From positions 62,001-126,000 of the forward strand of contig JAIYBZ010000026.1 of NCBI GenBank assembly GCA_027488255.1: a stretch of DNA of 64,000 bases. The letters run 5' to 3'. The DNA comes from Comamonadaceae bacterium. GTDB taxonomy: Bacteria; Pseudomonadota; Gammaproteobacteria; Burkholderiales; Burkholderiaceae_C. Shown one piece after another: positions 46,720 to 56,179 of the stretch (positions are counted from its first letter, which is position 1; the number at the start of each line of letters is the position of its first letter). Made by a program: the position numbers and the translations under genes. Below the pieces are notes generated by a model. That model made no database searches, was not told the DNA's origin, and was given only the letters and a program-made list of their open reading frames with translations.

Positions 46720-47115
46720 TCACTCCGGCACCACCGCCGTCACCTCAATCTCTACCAACGCACGGTCTTCCACCAAATCCGCCACTTGCACCAGCGTCAT
46801 GGCGGGGTAGTTTTTGCCGATGACTTCCTGGTAGACCTTGCCCAGCTCTCTGCCGCGTGCGAGGTATTCCTTTTTGTCTTTGACGTACCAAGTCATGCGC
46901 GCCATGTGTTGCGGGCCAGCGCCGGCACACGCCAGGGTATCGATGATGTTTTGCAGAGCTTGGCGGCACTGGGCAACAAAGTCATCGGTTTCAAATTGGG
47001 CTTGGCCATTCCAGCCAATCATGCCTGCCACAAACACCATGCGGCCACGCGCTTCGATGCCGTTGGCGTAGCCTTTGGCGGGGGCCCAGCCTTCGGGTTG
47101 TAAGACATTGAACAT
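46720..47115 (-). CDS. RidA/YjgF/YER057c family protein
   Basis: 131 residues, trimeric enamine/imine deaminase fold. Family marks are LQPEGWAPAKGYANGIEARGRMVFVAG at the start (with Gly-rich loop), QFETDDFVAQCRQALQNI near residue 42 and a late AMTLVQVADLVEDRALVEIEVTAVV end; the Arg that binds the substrate carboxylate lies near residue 105. It is the last gene of the 2-aminobenzoyl-CoA operon, ten bases after the ligase, and has a strong AAGGAGC ribosome site. A RidA protein could hydrolyse the enamine made when the amino-ring is reduced; this is inference. Confidence 0.87.
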   Translation of the reverse strand: MFNVLQPEGWAPAKGYANGIEARGRMVFVAGMIGWNGQAQFETDDFVAQCRQALQNIIDTLACAGAGPQHMARMTWYVKDKKEYLARGRELGKVYQEVIGKNYPAMTLVQVADLVEDRALVEIEVTAVVPE

Positions 47116-47124
47116 GGTGGCTCC

Positions 47125-48804
47125 TTAAGAAATTTGACGCAGCTTAAAGCGCTGAAGCTTGCCGGTTTCGGTGCGTGGCAAGGTTTCCAAAAAGACCACT
47201 TTGCGCGGGTACTTGAACGGGGCGATAGCTTGCTTGACGTGTTCTTGCAAGGTTTTTTCCATCGCTGCATCGCCGGTGTGCCCCGGCTTGAGCACCACAA
47301 AGGCCTGCACGATTTGGCCGCGGTCTGAGTCAGGCATGCCCACCACGCCACACTCGAACACGGCGGGGTGTTGCAACAAAGCGCCTTCCACTTCAGGGCC
47401 GGCGATGTTGTAGCCGGCCGAGATGATCATGTCGTCGTTGCGCGCTTGGTAGCTGAAGTAGCCGTCCGCATCCATGACAAAGGTGTCGCCGGGCAAGTTC
47501 CAGCCGTCTTTCACATAGTCGTGTTGGCGCGGGTCGTCTAAATATTTACAGCCCGTGGGGCCTCTCACCGCAAGCCTACCGACTGTGCCGGGTGGCACGG
47601 GCTGCATGTCGTCGTCGACAATTTGCGCCGCATAGCCGGGAACCACTTGCCCGATGCTGCCGGGGCGCACTTTTTGGCCCGCGCTGGAAATGTAGATGTG
47701 GATGACTTCGGTGCCGCCAATGCCGTCGGTCATTTCGATGCCGGTGGCTTGCTTCCACAATTGGCGCGTCGCGTCGGGCAAGGCCTCTCCTGCCGAGACC
47801 GGGTGGCGCAAGGTGCTCAGGTCATGTTGCGCGGCCAACAGCGCCATTTGCCGGTACATGGTGGGTGCGGTGTAGCACTGCGTGGCGCCGTATTTGGCAA
47901 TGGTTTTGAGCAGCGTTTCGGGGGTGTGCTTTTCAAGCAGCACCACACTGGCGCCATATCGCAAGGGAAACGCCAACAACCCGCCGAAGCCAAACGTGAA
48001 GGCAATGGGCGGTGTGCCGCAGACCACATCGTCTTCGCCCATCTGCAAGATATGGCGCGGGAACAAATCGCACATGGCCAGCACATCGCGGTGGAAGTGC
48101 ATGGTGCCCTTGGGCTTGCCGGTGGTGCCGCTGGTGAATGCGATCAGGCACACATCGTCACGACTGGTGGCATGCGGCGTGTACGTCCCACTGTGCTGGG
48201 GCATGCGTTGCATTCTTTGCTCTAGGCCATCGGCTGCTTCACTGCGAAAGACCACCATTTGCTTAAGGCCGGGCACATGGCTCGCATGGCCAGGAGTCAT
48301 GCAATGCTGAAGCTCGTCGCTTAATAAGTGGTCACACAGCGCAGCGCTGACCTGCGCCTTGTCGAGGATCTGCGCCAACTCGCCTGCACGCAACAGCGGC
48401 ATGGTGGGCACGGCGACCAAGCCGGCCTTGATGGCGCCCAGCACGCACGCGGCCATCATGGGGCTGTTGCCGCCACGCAGCAAGATGCGGTTGCCGGGCA
48501 CCAAGCCCATGTCTTGCGTCAGCACTTGGGCGATGCGGTCGGTTTGATCTTTCAGCTGGGCATAGGTCCAGCTGAAGTCACCCGAGTGGGTGGCGAAATC
48601 GCTCACGCCATGCAGCGCAATGCGATCGCCCCGGCCGGCCTGCACATGCCGGTCGACCAACTCCACGGCGCAATTGAGCATCGCCGGGTAATCCAACTCG
48701 GGTCGGTCGGCGAAGAACACGGGCCATTGGTCTTTGGGCGGCAGGCGGTCGCGCGCAAAACTGTCGGTGTGGCTGCTGGGCAGCAGGGTATTCCAGTCGC
48801 TCAT
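47125..48804 (-). CDS. 2-aminobenzoate-CoA ligase-like (benzoate-CoA ligase family)
   Basis: ANL ligase of 559 residues activating an aromatic acid to its CoA thioester. P-loop LIAFTSGTTGKPKGTMHF near residue 215, then DVLAMCDLFPRHILQMGEDD and PPIAFTFGFGGLLAFPLRYG near 265, the adenylate motif DGIGGTEVIHIYIS near 360, DADGYFSYQARNDDMIISAGYNIAG near 435, and the C-terminal Lys region near 545. The benzoate-CoA-ligase-type order and the neighbours (a 2-aminobenzoyl-CoA monooxygenase gene in the same operon) point to anthranilate. Salicylate or another o-substituted benzoate is the alternative. Confidence 0.85.
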   Translation of the reverse strand: MSDWNTLLPSSHTDSFARDRLPPKDQWPVFFADRPELDYPAMLNCAVELVDRHVQAGRGDRIALHGVSDFATHSGDFSWTYAQLKDQTDRIAQVLTQDMGLVPGNRILLRGGNSPMMAACVLGAIKAGLVAVPTMPLLRAGELAQILDKAQVSAALCDHLLSDELQHCMTPGHASHVPGLKQMVVFRSEAADGLEQRMQRMPQHSGTYTPHATSRDDVCLIAFTSGTTGKPKGTMHFHRDVLAMCDLFPRHILQMGEDDVVCGTPPIAFTFGFGGLLAFPLRYGASVVLLEKHTPETLLKTIAKYGATQCYTAPTMYRQMALLAAQHDLSTLRHPVSAGEALPDATRQLWKQATGIEMTDGIGGTEVIHIYISSAGQKVRPGSIGQVVPGYAAQIVDDDMQPVPPGTVGRLAVRGPTGCKYLDDPRQHDYVKDGWNLPGDTFVMDADGYFSYQARNDDMIISAGYNIAGPEVEGALLQHPAVFECGVVGMPDSDRGQIVQAFVVLKPGHTGDAAMEKTLQEHVKQAIAPFKYPRKVVFLETLPRTETGKLQRFKLRQIS

Positions 48805-48805
48805 A

Positions 48806-49975
48806 TCAACCTTTCAACAAGTCTTTGCCAATGATCAGTTGCTGCACTTCGGTCGCGCCCTCGTAGATGCGCAGCGCCCGGATCTCGCGGTACAGCGACT
48901 CCACCATCACGCCCTTTTTCACCCCCATGCCGCCGTGCATTTGCACCGCCATGTCGATGATCTGCTGTGCGTTTTCTGTCGCGGCCATCTTGGCCATGGC
49001 GGCTTCGCGGGTGATGCGTGCGCCTTGGTCGCGCAGCCAAGCGGCGCGGTAGGTCAAGAGCGTGGCGGCATCCAACATCGTGGCCATTTGCGCGATCTTG
49101 GTCTGGGTGATTTGAAAGTCGCCCAAGCTTTGACCAAACATTTTGCGTGAGCGCGCCCACGCGATGGACTCGTGCAAGGCGCGCCGGCCAAAGCCCAATG
49201 CTGCTGCGGCGACCGAGGTGCGGAACACATCCAGCGTGGCCATGGCCACCTTGAAGCCTTGGCCTGCCTCACCAATGCGCTGACTGGCGGCCACCTTGCA
49301 TTGGTCAAACTTGAGCGTGGCCAGCGGGTGCGGCGCCACCACATCGATGCGCTCTTCAATGCTCAAACCCGGCGTGTCGGCATCCACAATGAAGGCGCTG
49401 ATGCCCCGCGCACCCGGCGCTTCACCCGTGCGTGCGAACACCACATAAAAATCGGCAATGCCACCATTGCTGATCCATGTCTTGCGGCCATTCAGCACAT
49501 AGCCGTCTGCCGTGGCGGTGGCACTGCATTGCATGGCCGCGACATCCGAGCCGGCCTCGGGCTCGCTGAGTGCAAAAGCCGACAAAGCTTGGCCCGATGC
49601 CACACGCGGCAGATAGCGCTGCTTTTGTTCAGCGGTGCCCAACAAGCTGATGGCCCCAGTGCCCAAGCCTTGCATCGCAAAAGCAAAATCGGCCAAGCCA
49701 TTGTGAAAGGCCAATGTCTCGCGCAACAGGCACAGCTGACGCGTGTCGATCGCATCCGATGCGGCCCCATAGGCCGTGCCAGACACGGCATGCTTGAGCC
49801 AACCCCCGTCGCCCAGCAGGCGCACCAGGCGGATGCATTCGGCGTCGACCGCGTCGCGGCTTTCGTCGTGGTGCGCTCCGGCCAAGTGGATGGCACACCA
49901 AGCATCCAAGCGCGATTTGAAGTCGCGGTGGCTGTCGTTAAAGAAAGGCCAATCGAGTTCAGCGGGATGGGCCAT
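48806..49975 (-). CDS. Acyl-CoA dehydrogenase
   Basis: 389 residues, FAD-dependent alpha-beta dehydrogenase of CoA thioesters. Signature [19 protein letters not shown] near residue 120, substrate region [19 protein letters not shown] near 155, [28 protein letters not shown] near 245, and the catalytic Glu in the C-terminal [21 protein letters not shown]. Unlike the neighbour at 42275, the Glu is present. The ATG at 49975 has AAGGAGATTG upstream. It lies between the enoyl-CoA hydratase and the ligase in the 2-aminobenzoyl-CoA operon, where it would act in beta-oxidation of the reduced ring product. Confidence 0.92.
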   Translation of the reverse strand: MAHPAELDWPFFNDSHRDFKSRLDAWCAIHLAGAHHDESRDAVDAECIRLVRLLGDGGWLKHAVSGTAYGAASDAIDTRQLCLLRETLAFHNGLADFAFAMQGLGTGAISLLGTAEQKQRYLPRVASGQALSAFALSEPEAGSDVAAMQCSATATADGYVLNGRKTWISNGGIADFYVVFARTGEAPGARGISAFIVDADTPGLSIEERIDVVAPHPLATLKFDQCKVAASQRIGEAGQGFKVAMATLDVFRTSVAAAALGFGRRALHESIAWARSRKMFGQSLGDFQITQTKIAQMATMLDAATLLTYRAAWLRDQGARITREAAMAKMAATENAQQIIDMAVQMHGGMGVKKGVMVESLYREIRALRIYEGATEVQQLIIGKDLLKG

Positions 49976-49976
49976 T

Positions 49977-50837
49977 TCAATCTCCTTCAAACACCGGCGT
50001 TTGCTTGGCCACAAAGGCGTGATAAGCCCGGTGGAAATCGTTGGTGGCCATGCAGATGGCTTGGGCCTGCGCTTCGGCCTCGATGGCTTCGTCTACGCCC
50101 ATATTCCACTCTTGCTGCAGCATTTTTTTGGTGATGCCGTTGGCAAAGGTGGGGCCGGCCACCAGTTGGGCGGCCATGGCCTGTGCATCGGTCAACAAGG
50201 TGTCGACCCCACACACACGGTTGTAAAAACCCCAACGCTCGGCCTCCAAGGCTCCCAAGCCACGCCCGGTGAACAACAATTCCCCGGCGCGACCCTGTCC
50301 AATGATGCGCGGCAACAAAGCGCACGCGCCCATGTCGCAACCCGCCAAGCCAACCTTATTGAACAAAAAGTAGGTCTTGCTGCGCTCGGTGCCATAGCGC
50401 AGGTCCGAGGCCATGGCCAAGATGGCTCCGGCACCCGCGCACACGCCATCGATGGCCGCAATGATGGGCTGCGGACAGGCTCGCATGGCTTTCACCAAAT
50501 CGCCCGTCATGCGCGTAAAGCTGAGCAAGCCGGGCATGTCGAGTTGCGTCAACGGACCAATGATTTCGTGCACATCGCCGCCCGAGCAAAAGTTGCCACC
50601 CTCTCCCGTGATGACCACGGCATGGATGTCGGGGGCGTAGACCAGCGCCCTGAAAAAGTCGCGCAACTCGGCATACGAATCAAACGACAAGGGGTTTTTG
50701 CGTTCGGGTCGGTTCAGGCTGACGGTGGCGACACCGGCTTGCACCGACAACAAAAAATGTTCGGGCTGGTATTGCGCCATCGGCTGCTTGTGTCGTGGCA
50801 ATTGGTGCGGCTTGCCAGGCAAATATTTGGGGCTCAT
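49977..50837 (-). CDS. Enoyl-CoA hydratase/isomerase family protein
   Basis: Crotonase-fold protein of 286 residues. Oxyanion-hole segments are [18 protein letters not shown] near residue 78 and [25 protein letters not shown] near 128; [24 protein letters not shown] near 160 supplies the catalytic region (Glu/Asp position is Cys-Asp-Met here). It starts in the overlap with the MarR stop and ends two bases before the acyl-CoA dehydrogenase start. In the hybrid anthranilate pathway such an enzyme hydrates an alicyclic enoyl-CoA; its exact step is not known. Confidence 0.9.
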   Translation of the reverse strand: MSPKYLPGKPHQLPRHKQPMAQYQPEHFLLSVQAGVATVSLNRPERKNPLSFDSYAELRDFFRALVYAPDIHAVVITGEGGNFCSGGDVHEIIGPLTQLDMPGLLSFTRMTGDLVKAMRACPQPIIAAIDGVCAGAGAILAMASDLRYGTERSKTYFLFNKVGLAGCDMGACALLPRIIGQGRAGELLFTGRGLGALEAERWGFYNRVCGVDTLLTDAQAMAAQLVAGPTFANGITKKMLQQEWNMGVDEAIEAEAQAQAICMATNDFHRAYHAFVAKQTPVFEGD

Positions 50838-51322
50838 GACTTCTCCTCAGACAGAGTGGGGGTTCCAGATTTCAAGGTGCCCAGCAAGCTGTGCAATTGC
50901 TGCTGTTGGCGTGCGGACAGTGGGGCCAGCAACTCCACCACCCAGCCTTCGTGCGCTTGGGCCATCGCCGCAAAAGCGCTGCGCCCAGCAGGGGTCAGGC
51001 GGACGGTGTAAGAGCGCCTGTCGGTGGCTTGCATTTGGCGCACCACCAGTTGCTCTTTTTCCAATTGGTCCACGATGCTGGTGACGTTGCCTCCCGTCAC
51101 CATCATGCGGCGCGACAACTCGCTCATCGACAGCCCATCGGCCTCACGCTCCAGCTGGGCCATCAGGTCAAAGCGCGGCAAGGTGATGCCAAACTGCTCG
51201 CGCAAACGCTGTCGAATGGTGTCCTCAATTCGGGTGCAGGCCGACAACAAGCGCAGCCACAAACGCAAAGAGGCGTGGTGGTCGGCGTGGGCGCGCACTT
51301 CCATATCAATCGGCGCGTTCAT
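50834..51322 (-). CDS. MarR-family transcriptional regulator inside the catabolic operon
   Basis: 162 residues. HTH and wing: [50 protein letters not shown] near residue 48 and a wing with [19 protein letters not shown] near 98. It is embedded between the SDR and the enoyl-CoA hydratase with four-base overlaps at both ends, so it is produced with the enzymes and probably feeds back on the operon promoter upstream of the monooxygenase at 54478. An aryl-CoA effector is likely by analogy with other CoA-pathway MarR proteins. Confidence 0.9.
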   Translation of the reverse strand: MNAPIDMEVRAHADHHASLRLWLRLLSACTRIEDTIRQRLREQFGITLPRFDLMAQLEREADGLSMSELSRRMMVTGGNVTSIVDQLEKEQLVVRQMQATDRRSYTVRLTPAGRSAFAAMAQAHEGWVVELLAPLSARQQQQLHSLLGTLKSGTPTLSEEKS

Positions 51323-52122
51323 GCCACCAACTCCCCACCATCAATCGCAATGGCTTGGCCATTGATGGCCCCACTGCCCTCTGCACACAACCACAGCACG
51401 CTTTGCGCCACTTCAGAGGGTTGCACCAAGCGCTGTTGCGGGTTGCCTGCGGCCAAGGCCTTGCGCGCCTCGGCTTCGCTCTTGCCTGTTTTTTGCATGA
51501 TGTTGTGAATCGCATCGCGCACGATTTCGGTCTCGGTATAGCCGGGGCAAATGGCGTTCACCGTCACGCCTTTGCGCGCCAACTCGATCGCCAGCGCCTT
51601 GGTCAGCCCCACCACACCGTGTTTGGCCGCGACATAAGCGCTGACATAGGCATAGCCTTTCAGCCCCGCAGTGCTGGCGATGTTGATGATGCGCCCCGGT
51701 GTGCCGCCGCCCTCAGCACTGGCCGCGTCGAGCATGCCCGGCAGCACGGCCTGGATGCAGTGGTAGGTGCCGGTGAGGTTGACGTTCAGCATCTGCTGCC
51801 ACAGCGTGGCATCGGTTTTGCCAAACGGCTGGCTGTGCGCTTGGCCCGCGTTGTTCACCAAAATGTGCACAGGGCCAAAACGCGCTTGCGCTTGCTGCAC
51901 GGCCGCCTCGACCGAATGGGCATCGGCCACATCCATCGGGGCAATCAAGACCGCCACATCGGGCACGTGGACGCGCAAGTTTTCGGCTTGGGCTTGCAGC
52001 TTGTCTTGCGAGCGGCCACACAGCGTGAGCCTGCAGCCCCCTGGCGTTTGCGCCAGCGCCAGCGCGATGGCAGCCCCAATGCCCGAGCCCGCGCCCGTGA
52101 TGAGGGCATGGCGTTGCGTCAT
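51319..52122 (-). CDS. SDR-family NAD(P)-dependent 3-hydroxyacyl-CoA dehydrogenase-like oxidoreductase
   Basis: Classical short-chain dehydrogenase of 267 residues. Cofactor motif TGAGSGIGAAIALAL at residues 9-23, NNAGQAHS near 90, catalytic Ser-Tyr-Lys (NIASTAG; YVSAYVAAKHGVVG near 160) and the PGYTETEIV region near 190. The ATG at 52122 is two bases after the monooxygenase stop and behind AAGGAGATTGAC. In this operon it would oxidise a 3-hydroxyacyl-CoA after hydration of the ring product; an acetoacetyl-CoA reductase type of activity is the closest general family. Confidence 0.9.
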   Translation of the reverse strand: MTQRHALITGAGSGIGAAIALALAQTPGGCRLTLCGRSQDKLQAQAENLRVHVPDVAVLIAPMDVADAHSVEAAVQQAQARFGPVHILVNNAGQAHSQPFGKTDATLWQQMLNVNLTGTYHCIQAVLPGMLDAASAEGGGTPGRIINIASTAGLKGYAYVSAYVAAKHGVVGLTKALAIELARKGVTVNAICPGYTETEIVRDAIHNIMQKTGKSEAEARKALAAGNPQQRLVQPSEVAQSVLWLCAEGSGAINGQAIAIDGGELVA

Positions 52123-52123
52123 G

Positions 52124-54478
52124 TCAATCTCCTTTGCTGGGCGCTTGCAAAGACTGCTGGGCACGCTCTCGGGCAAACCCCGCCTCCAGTTGCGGCTTGC
52201 CCGAGACATAAGGTGCAGGCCACGCCAGATCTTTGAAGCCAATGCGCGCGGCTTCGGTCAAGGTCCATGCCGGATTGGCCAAGTGCGGACGGGCCACGGC
52301 ACACAAGTCGGCGCGCCCTGCAGCCAAGATGCTGTTGACGTGGTCGGCCTCACTGATGGCCCCCACCGCCATCGTCGCGATGCCGGCTTCTTGGCGAATG
52401 CGATCGGCAAACGGGGTTTGGTACATGCGCCCGTAAGTGGGTTTTTGCAACGCACTGACTTGGCCCGATGAGCAGTCGATCATGTCGGCCCCTGCGGCTT
52501 TGAAAGCGCGCGCGATCTCCACCGCATCGGTGGGGGTGATGCCGCCCTCCACCCAATCGTGGGCTGAAATGCGCACCGACAGAGGCAAATGCGCGGGCCA
52601 GGCTTGGCGCACCGCTGCAAACACTTCCAGCGGATAACGCAAACGGTTGGCCAGCGAGCCGCCGTAATCGTCGGTACGCAGATTGGTCAATGGGCTGATA
52701 AAGCTCGACAACAAATAGCCGTGTGCACAGTGCAACTCGAGCCAATCAAAACCGGCTTGAGCGGCGCGCACAGTGCAGGCCACAAACTCGGCCGTGATGC
52801 GATCCATGTCGGCCCGGTCCATGGCGCGCGGCACAGCACCATGGGACAGATAGGGCAGAGGCGATGCGGCCAGCAAAGGCCAGTTGCCCTCCGGGTCATC
52901 CTGGGGCAGCGGCTGGTCCATGCCGGCACCTTGCCAAGGGCGGCAAGTCGAGCCTTTGGGGCCCGCATGGCCAATTTGCAAACCGATTTTGGCGTCGCTT
53001 TGCTGGTGCACCCAATCGGTGATGCGCTTGAAGTCGGCGGTGTGTTGGTCGCTCCACAGGCCCGGGCAACCGTGCGTGATGCGGCCATCGGCACTGGGTG
53101 AAGTCATCTCCACCATCACCAGCCCCGCGCCGCCCATGGCCCGCGCGCCCAAGTGCACCAAGTGGTAGTCGCCGACACGGCCATCGGTGGCCTTGTATTG
53201 CGCCATGGGCGAGACCACCACACGGTTTTTGAGCGTCACCGAGCGCTGGGTGTAGGGCGTGAACATGGGCGGCCGCAAAAACTTTTCGCCCTTTGGCAAG
53301 GCAGTGCGCGCGGCAAACCAGGCCTCATAGCCTTCCAGCCATGCGGGATCTCGCAGGCGCAAATTTTCGTGGCTGATGCGCTGGCTGCGGGTCAGCATGG
53401 AGTACATGAACTGATCGGGCTCCAGTTGGTCGCAATAGCGATCTCCACACACCTCAAACCATTCCATGGCGTTCCATGCGGCGTTTTGCAGGCGAATGAC
53501 ATCGATCTCGCGCACCGCTTGGTAGTGCCGCAACACCTCTGGAATGTGATCACGGGTGTCGCCCAAGGCCTTGAACTGGCGCACCAACTCGATCGCGTCT
53601 TCAAGCGCCAGCTTGGTGCCTGAGCCGATGGCAAAGTGCGCGGTATGCACCGCATCGCCCATCAACACCACATGGCTGTTGCCATTGAAGTGCGACCATT
53701 GGGCGCACTTGACGCGCTGAAAATTGAGCCAAGCTGAACCGCGCAAATGGCGGGCATTGGTCATCAGCTTTTCGCCTTGCAAATTTTTCGCAAACAGTTT
53801 TTCGCAAAACTCGATCGAGGCATCGGGGCCGGCTTTGTCCAAACCATGCGCCAGCCAAACGTGCTCGGGGCACTCGACGATGAAGGTCGAAGTTTGGGTG
53901 TCGAATTTGTAGACGTGGGCTTGAAACCAACCGTGCTCGGTCTTTTCAAATAGAAAGGTGAACGCGTCGTACTGGCGGTTGGTACCCAACCAAATATAGC
54001 GATTGGGCCGTGTCACGATGTCGGGCTGAAAGACCTCGGGCAGGCGACTGCGCACACGCGAATTGATGCCATCGCTGGCGATGATCAGATCGGCATCCGG
54101 GAAGTCCAAGTCCGACTCTGCGTCTTGCTCAAACAACAATTGCACGCCCAATTGCTCACAACGCGCCTGCAAAATATTGAGCAATTTTTTGCGGCCAATA
54201 CCGACAAAACCATGGCCCCCAGAGCGAATCACGCGGTCTTTGAAATGCAGCTCAATGTCGTCCCAATGGTTGAACGCTTGTTGCACCTCGTTGGCCGTCT
54301 CGATGTCCCACTGCCGCATGTTCTCCAGCGTTTGGTCAGAAAACACCACCCCCCAACCAAAGGTGTCGTAAGGCTTGTTGCGCTCGACCACGGTGATGTC
54401 GTGGTGCGGGCCGAGTTTTTTCATCAGCAACGCAAAGTACAAGCCAGAAGGTCCACCGCCAATGCACACGATTTTCAT
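52124..54478 (-). CDS. Bifunctional 2-aminobenzoyl-CoA monooxygenase/reductase (salicylyl-CoA 5-hydroxylase/oxidoreductase type)
   Basis: Two-domain flavoprotein of 784 residues. The N-terminal half is a PHBH-like FAD monooxygenase: [20 protein letters not shown] at the start, the [22 protein letters not shown] motif near residue 285. The C-terminal half is an Old Yellow Enzyme reductase (from about residue 390): [36 protein letters not shown] near 515, and [19 protein letters not shown] near 610. This fusion is known from the Azoarcus evansii anthranilate pathway, where it hydroxylates and reduces 2-aminobenzoyl-CoA. It is the first gene of the leftward operon; an inverted-repeat operator lies just upstream. 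A salicylyl-CoA substrate is the alternative. Confidence 0.92.
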   Translation of the reverse strand: MKIVCIGGGPSGLYFALLMKKLGPHHDITVVERNKPYDTFGWGVVFSDQTLENMRQWDIETANEVQQAFNHWDDIELHFKDRVIRSGGHGFVGIGRKKLLNILQARCEQLGVQLLFEQDAESDLDFPDADLIIASDGINSRVRSRLPEVFQPDIVTRPNRYIWLGTNRQYDAFTFLFEKTEHGWFQAHVYKFDTQTSTFIVECPEHVWLAHGLDKAGPDASIEFCEKLFAKNLQGEKLMTNARHLRGSAWLNFQRVKCAQWSHFNGNSHVVLMGDAVHTAHFAIGSGTKLALEDAIELVRQFKALGDTRDHIPEVLRHYQAVREIDVIRLQNAAWNAMEWFEVCGDRYCDQLEPDQFMYSMLTRSQRISHENLRLRDPAWLEGYEAWFAARTALPKGEKFLRPPMFTPYTQRSVTLKNRVVVSPMAQYKATDGRVGDYHLVHLGARAMGGAGLVMVEMTSPSADGRITHGCPGLWSDQHTADFKRITDWVHQQSDAKIGLQIGHAGPKGSTCRPWQGAGMDQPLPQDDPEGNWPLLAASPLPYLSHGAVPRAMDRADMDRITAEFVACTVRAAQAGFDWLELHCAHGYLLSSFISPLTNLRTDDYGGSLANRLRYPLEVFAAVRQAWPAHLPLSVRISAHDWVEGGITPTDAVEIARAFKAAGADMIDCSSGQVSALQKPTYGRMYQTPFADRIRQEAGIATMAVGAISEADHVNSILAAGRADLCAVARPHLANPAWTLTEAARIGFKDLAWPAPYVSGKPQLEAGFARERAQQSLQAPSKGD

Positions 54479-54510
54479 GGTCGCTCTCTCTCTTGTAGGG
54501 GACACGAGGC

Positions 54511-54562
54511 CATTCATTGAGGCCTATATATTTCAAGCCTCAAGTATTTGGGCAAATGAATG
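54511..54562. promoter_or_regulatory. Nested inverted repeats upstream of the 2-aminobenzoyl-CoA operon (probable MarR operator)
   Basis: TTGAGGC (54517-54523) and GCCTCAA (54537-54543) are perfect inverted copies spaced by 13 AT-rich bases that contain TATATA, a possible -10. Flanking them, CATTCATT (54511-54518) and AATGAATG (54555-54562) are also inverted copies. The block lies 33 to 84 bases upstream of the start at 54478, where a repressor would sit. Which of the two MarR regulators binds it is unknown. Confidence 0.6.
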
Positions 54563-54612
54563 TGCCGTCAATCGGGTAGTAACCCGCAGAACTTACCCCC
54601 GCATAAACAGAA

Positions 54613-55254
54613 TCAAGTCCGTTGCTCGATAAGAGAGGCGTTCTGCGATGCCACGGCGTCCATCAGGCTGCTCAGTTGCTCAAACGCTTCGTCACGGCTG
54701 ATCTCGAACCAAGAGGCGTTCTTGGCCAAGTCATCCCACACCCGCAACTTCACTGCGTCTGAGAAGTACGGCTCCAGCTCAAACTGGGCGCATTCTTCCT
54801 CGCTCATCGGACCGCCTTGCAAAGCCAGGCTGCGCACCGAGTCGGATGACAATTTCTTGCCATAAGTCGGTCGAGTGGAGACCAAGTACCGCTTGGCCGC
54901 CACATGCAAACGCACTGGCTCAGACACGGCAGGGCCGAACAGAGGCATCAGCAAACGTGCGGCCACCGCTTCGTGCGCATCGTTTTCACCGCGCAAGGTC
55001 GGACTGCCCTCTGCATTGACCCACAAGTGGCCCACGTCATGCAGCCAACTGGCCAGTTGCAAGGCCGAATGGGCGCCGGACTTTTCCGCCAAAAAACCAC
55101 ATTGCCAAGCATGCTCGAGTTGCGTGACGGGCTCACCGTCATACATGCGATGGCCCTGCGTTTGATAGACAGCCAAGAGTGATTTGGGTGTGACGTGCAT
55201 GCGCGCAATGTATCCACTGAACATTTCAGTTCCATGAACAATTTGTGATGACAT
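54613..55254 (-). CDS. phnZ: PhnZ-like HD-domain mixed-valent di-iron phosphonate oxygenase
   Basis: 213 residues from the ATG at 55254 (a shorter start at 55200, about 195 residues, is also possible). All six di-iron ligands of PhnZ (His34, His58, Asp59, His80, His104, Asp161) fall at His48, His72, Asp73, His94, His117 and Asp174 with constant offset. The substrate residues Tyr24 and Glu27 are kept as Tyr38 and Glu41 (YDGEPVTQLEH), with HVAAKRYLVS and LQGGPM. PhnZ cleaves (R)-2-amino-1-hydroxyethylphosphonate to glycine and phosphate. PhnY, the usual partner that makes this substrate, is not nearby. The gene diverges from phnC across 55 bases. Confidence 0.85.
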   Translation of the reverse strand: MSSQIVHGTEMFSGYIARMHVTPKSLLAVYQTQGHRMYDGEPVTQLEHAWQCGFLAEKSGAHSALQLASWLHDVGHLWVNAEGSPTLRGENDAHEAVAARLLMPLFGPAVSEPVRLHVAAKRYLVSTRPTYGKKLSSDSVRSLALQGGPMSEEECAQFELEPYFSDAVKLRVWDDLAKNASWFEISRDEAFEQLSSLMDAVASQNASLIEQRT

Positions 55255-55309
55255 CAATTCGAAATATTTTTTTCATCGACTCGTCACCATAGCGCTCCAC
55301 GATGCGCCC

Positions 55310-56155
55310 ATGGAAAAAAATGAGCCTGCCATTCGCGTGATCAACGCCTGCAAATCCTTTCAGAAGAATCGACCCGCACTGAGCGAAATCGGGTTGACGA
55401 TTCAGCCAGGGGAATGCGTGGGTTTGCTGGGTGCTTCGGGCTCGGGCAAATCCACTTTGCTGCGCAGTTTATGCGGGCTAGAACGCTTAGACGGTAACCA
55501 CAGCGAGGTCCAACTGTGGGGGCAACCGCTGCAAAAAGCGGGCAAATTGAGTGCCGAGATTCGACAACTGCGCACCCACATCGGCATCATTTTTCAACAA
55601 TTCAACTTGGTCGGCCGCATGGACGTTCTGACCAATGTCATGACCGGCTTGTTGCCAGAAATGCCTCTTTACCGCAGTCTTTTGGGCCAATTCACCCCAC
55701 AAGAACGCTTGAAAGCATTAGAAGCATTGCACTCGGTGGGCTTGGCTGAGCAGGCTTTTCAAAGAGCCTCCACCTTGTCTGGCGGACAACAGCAACGCGC
55801 CGCCATTGCCCGCGCGCTGGTTCAGGGGGCTCGCATTTTGTTGGCCGATGAGCCCGTGGCTTCACTCGACCCCGAATCCACTCGCCGCGTCATGGATTTG
55901 TTGCGCCAGTTACAGCGCGAAAAAGGCATGACCTTGGTGATCAGTTTGCACAACGTGAACTTGGCCCGCAAATATTGCGACCGCATCGTTGCGCTGCGCG
56001 AAGGACGTTTGGTCTACGACGGCGCCCCACTGGGCTTGGACAACCAGACTTTGCGCGACTTGTACGGCACCCATTCGGATGAACTCTTCATGGACCAACC
56101 CACTGAAGCGATTGCCCCTTTTTCTCAACCCTCGCTCCAATTGATGGGGCACTGA
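55310..56155 (+). CDS. phnC: Phosphonate ABC transporter ATP-binding protein PhnC
   Basis: Cytoplasmic ATPase of the phosphonate importer, 281 residues. Walker A LLGASGSGKSTLLRSLCGL near residue 42, Q-loop IIFQQFNLVGRMDVLTNV near 95, signature STLSGGQQQRAAIARALV near 155, Walker B ARILLADEPVASLDPEST near 175 and the switch-region His in LVISLHNVNLARKYC near 210. The FNLVGRMDVLTNVM segment is typical of PhnC rather than of other amino-acid ABC ATPases. It starts the rightward operon and precedes phnD by 24 bases. Confidence 0.95.
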   Translation: MEKNEPAIRVINACKSFQKNRPALSEIGLTIQPGECVGLLGASGSGKSTLLRSLCGLERLDGNHSEVQLWGQPLQKAGKLSAEIRQLRTHIGIIFQQFNLVGRMDVLTNVMTGLLPEMPLYRSLLGQFTPQERLKALEALHSVGLAEQAFQRASTLSGGQQQRAAIARALVQGARILLADEPVASLDPESTRRVMDLLRQLQREKGMTLVISLHNVNLARKYCDRIVALREGRLVYDGAPLGLDNQTLRDLYGTHSDELFMDQPTEAIAPFSQPSLQLMGH

Positions 56156-56179
56156 CTCAACCGTAACCCAGGAAACAAC

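Noticed and set aside
55246-55256. TGATG-A-CATCA symmetry as a Pho box for the phosphonate genes
   Set aside because: It overlaps the phnZ start codon and does not match the direct-repeat pattern of PhoB sites; no clear Pho box was found in the 55-base gap.
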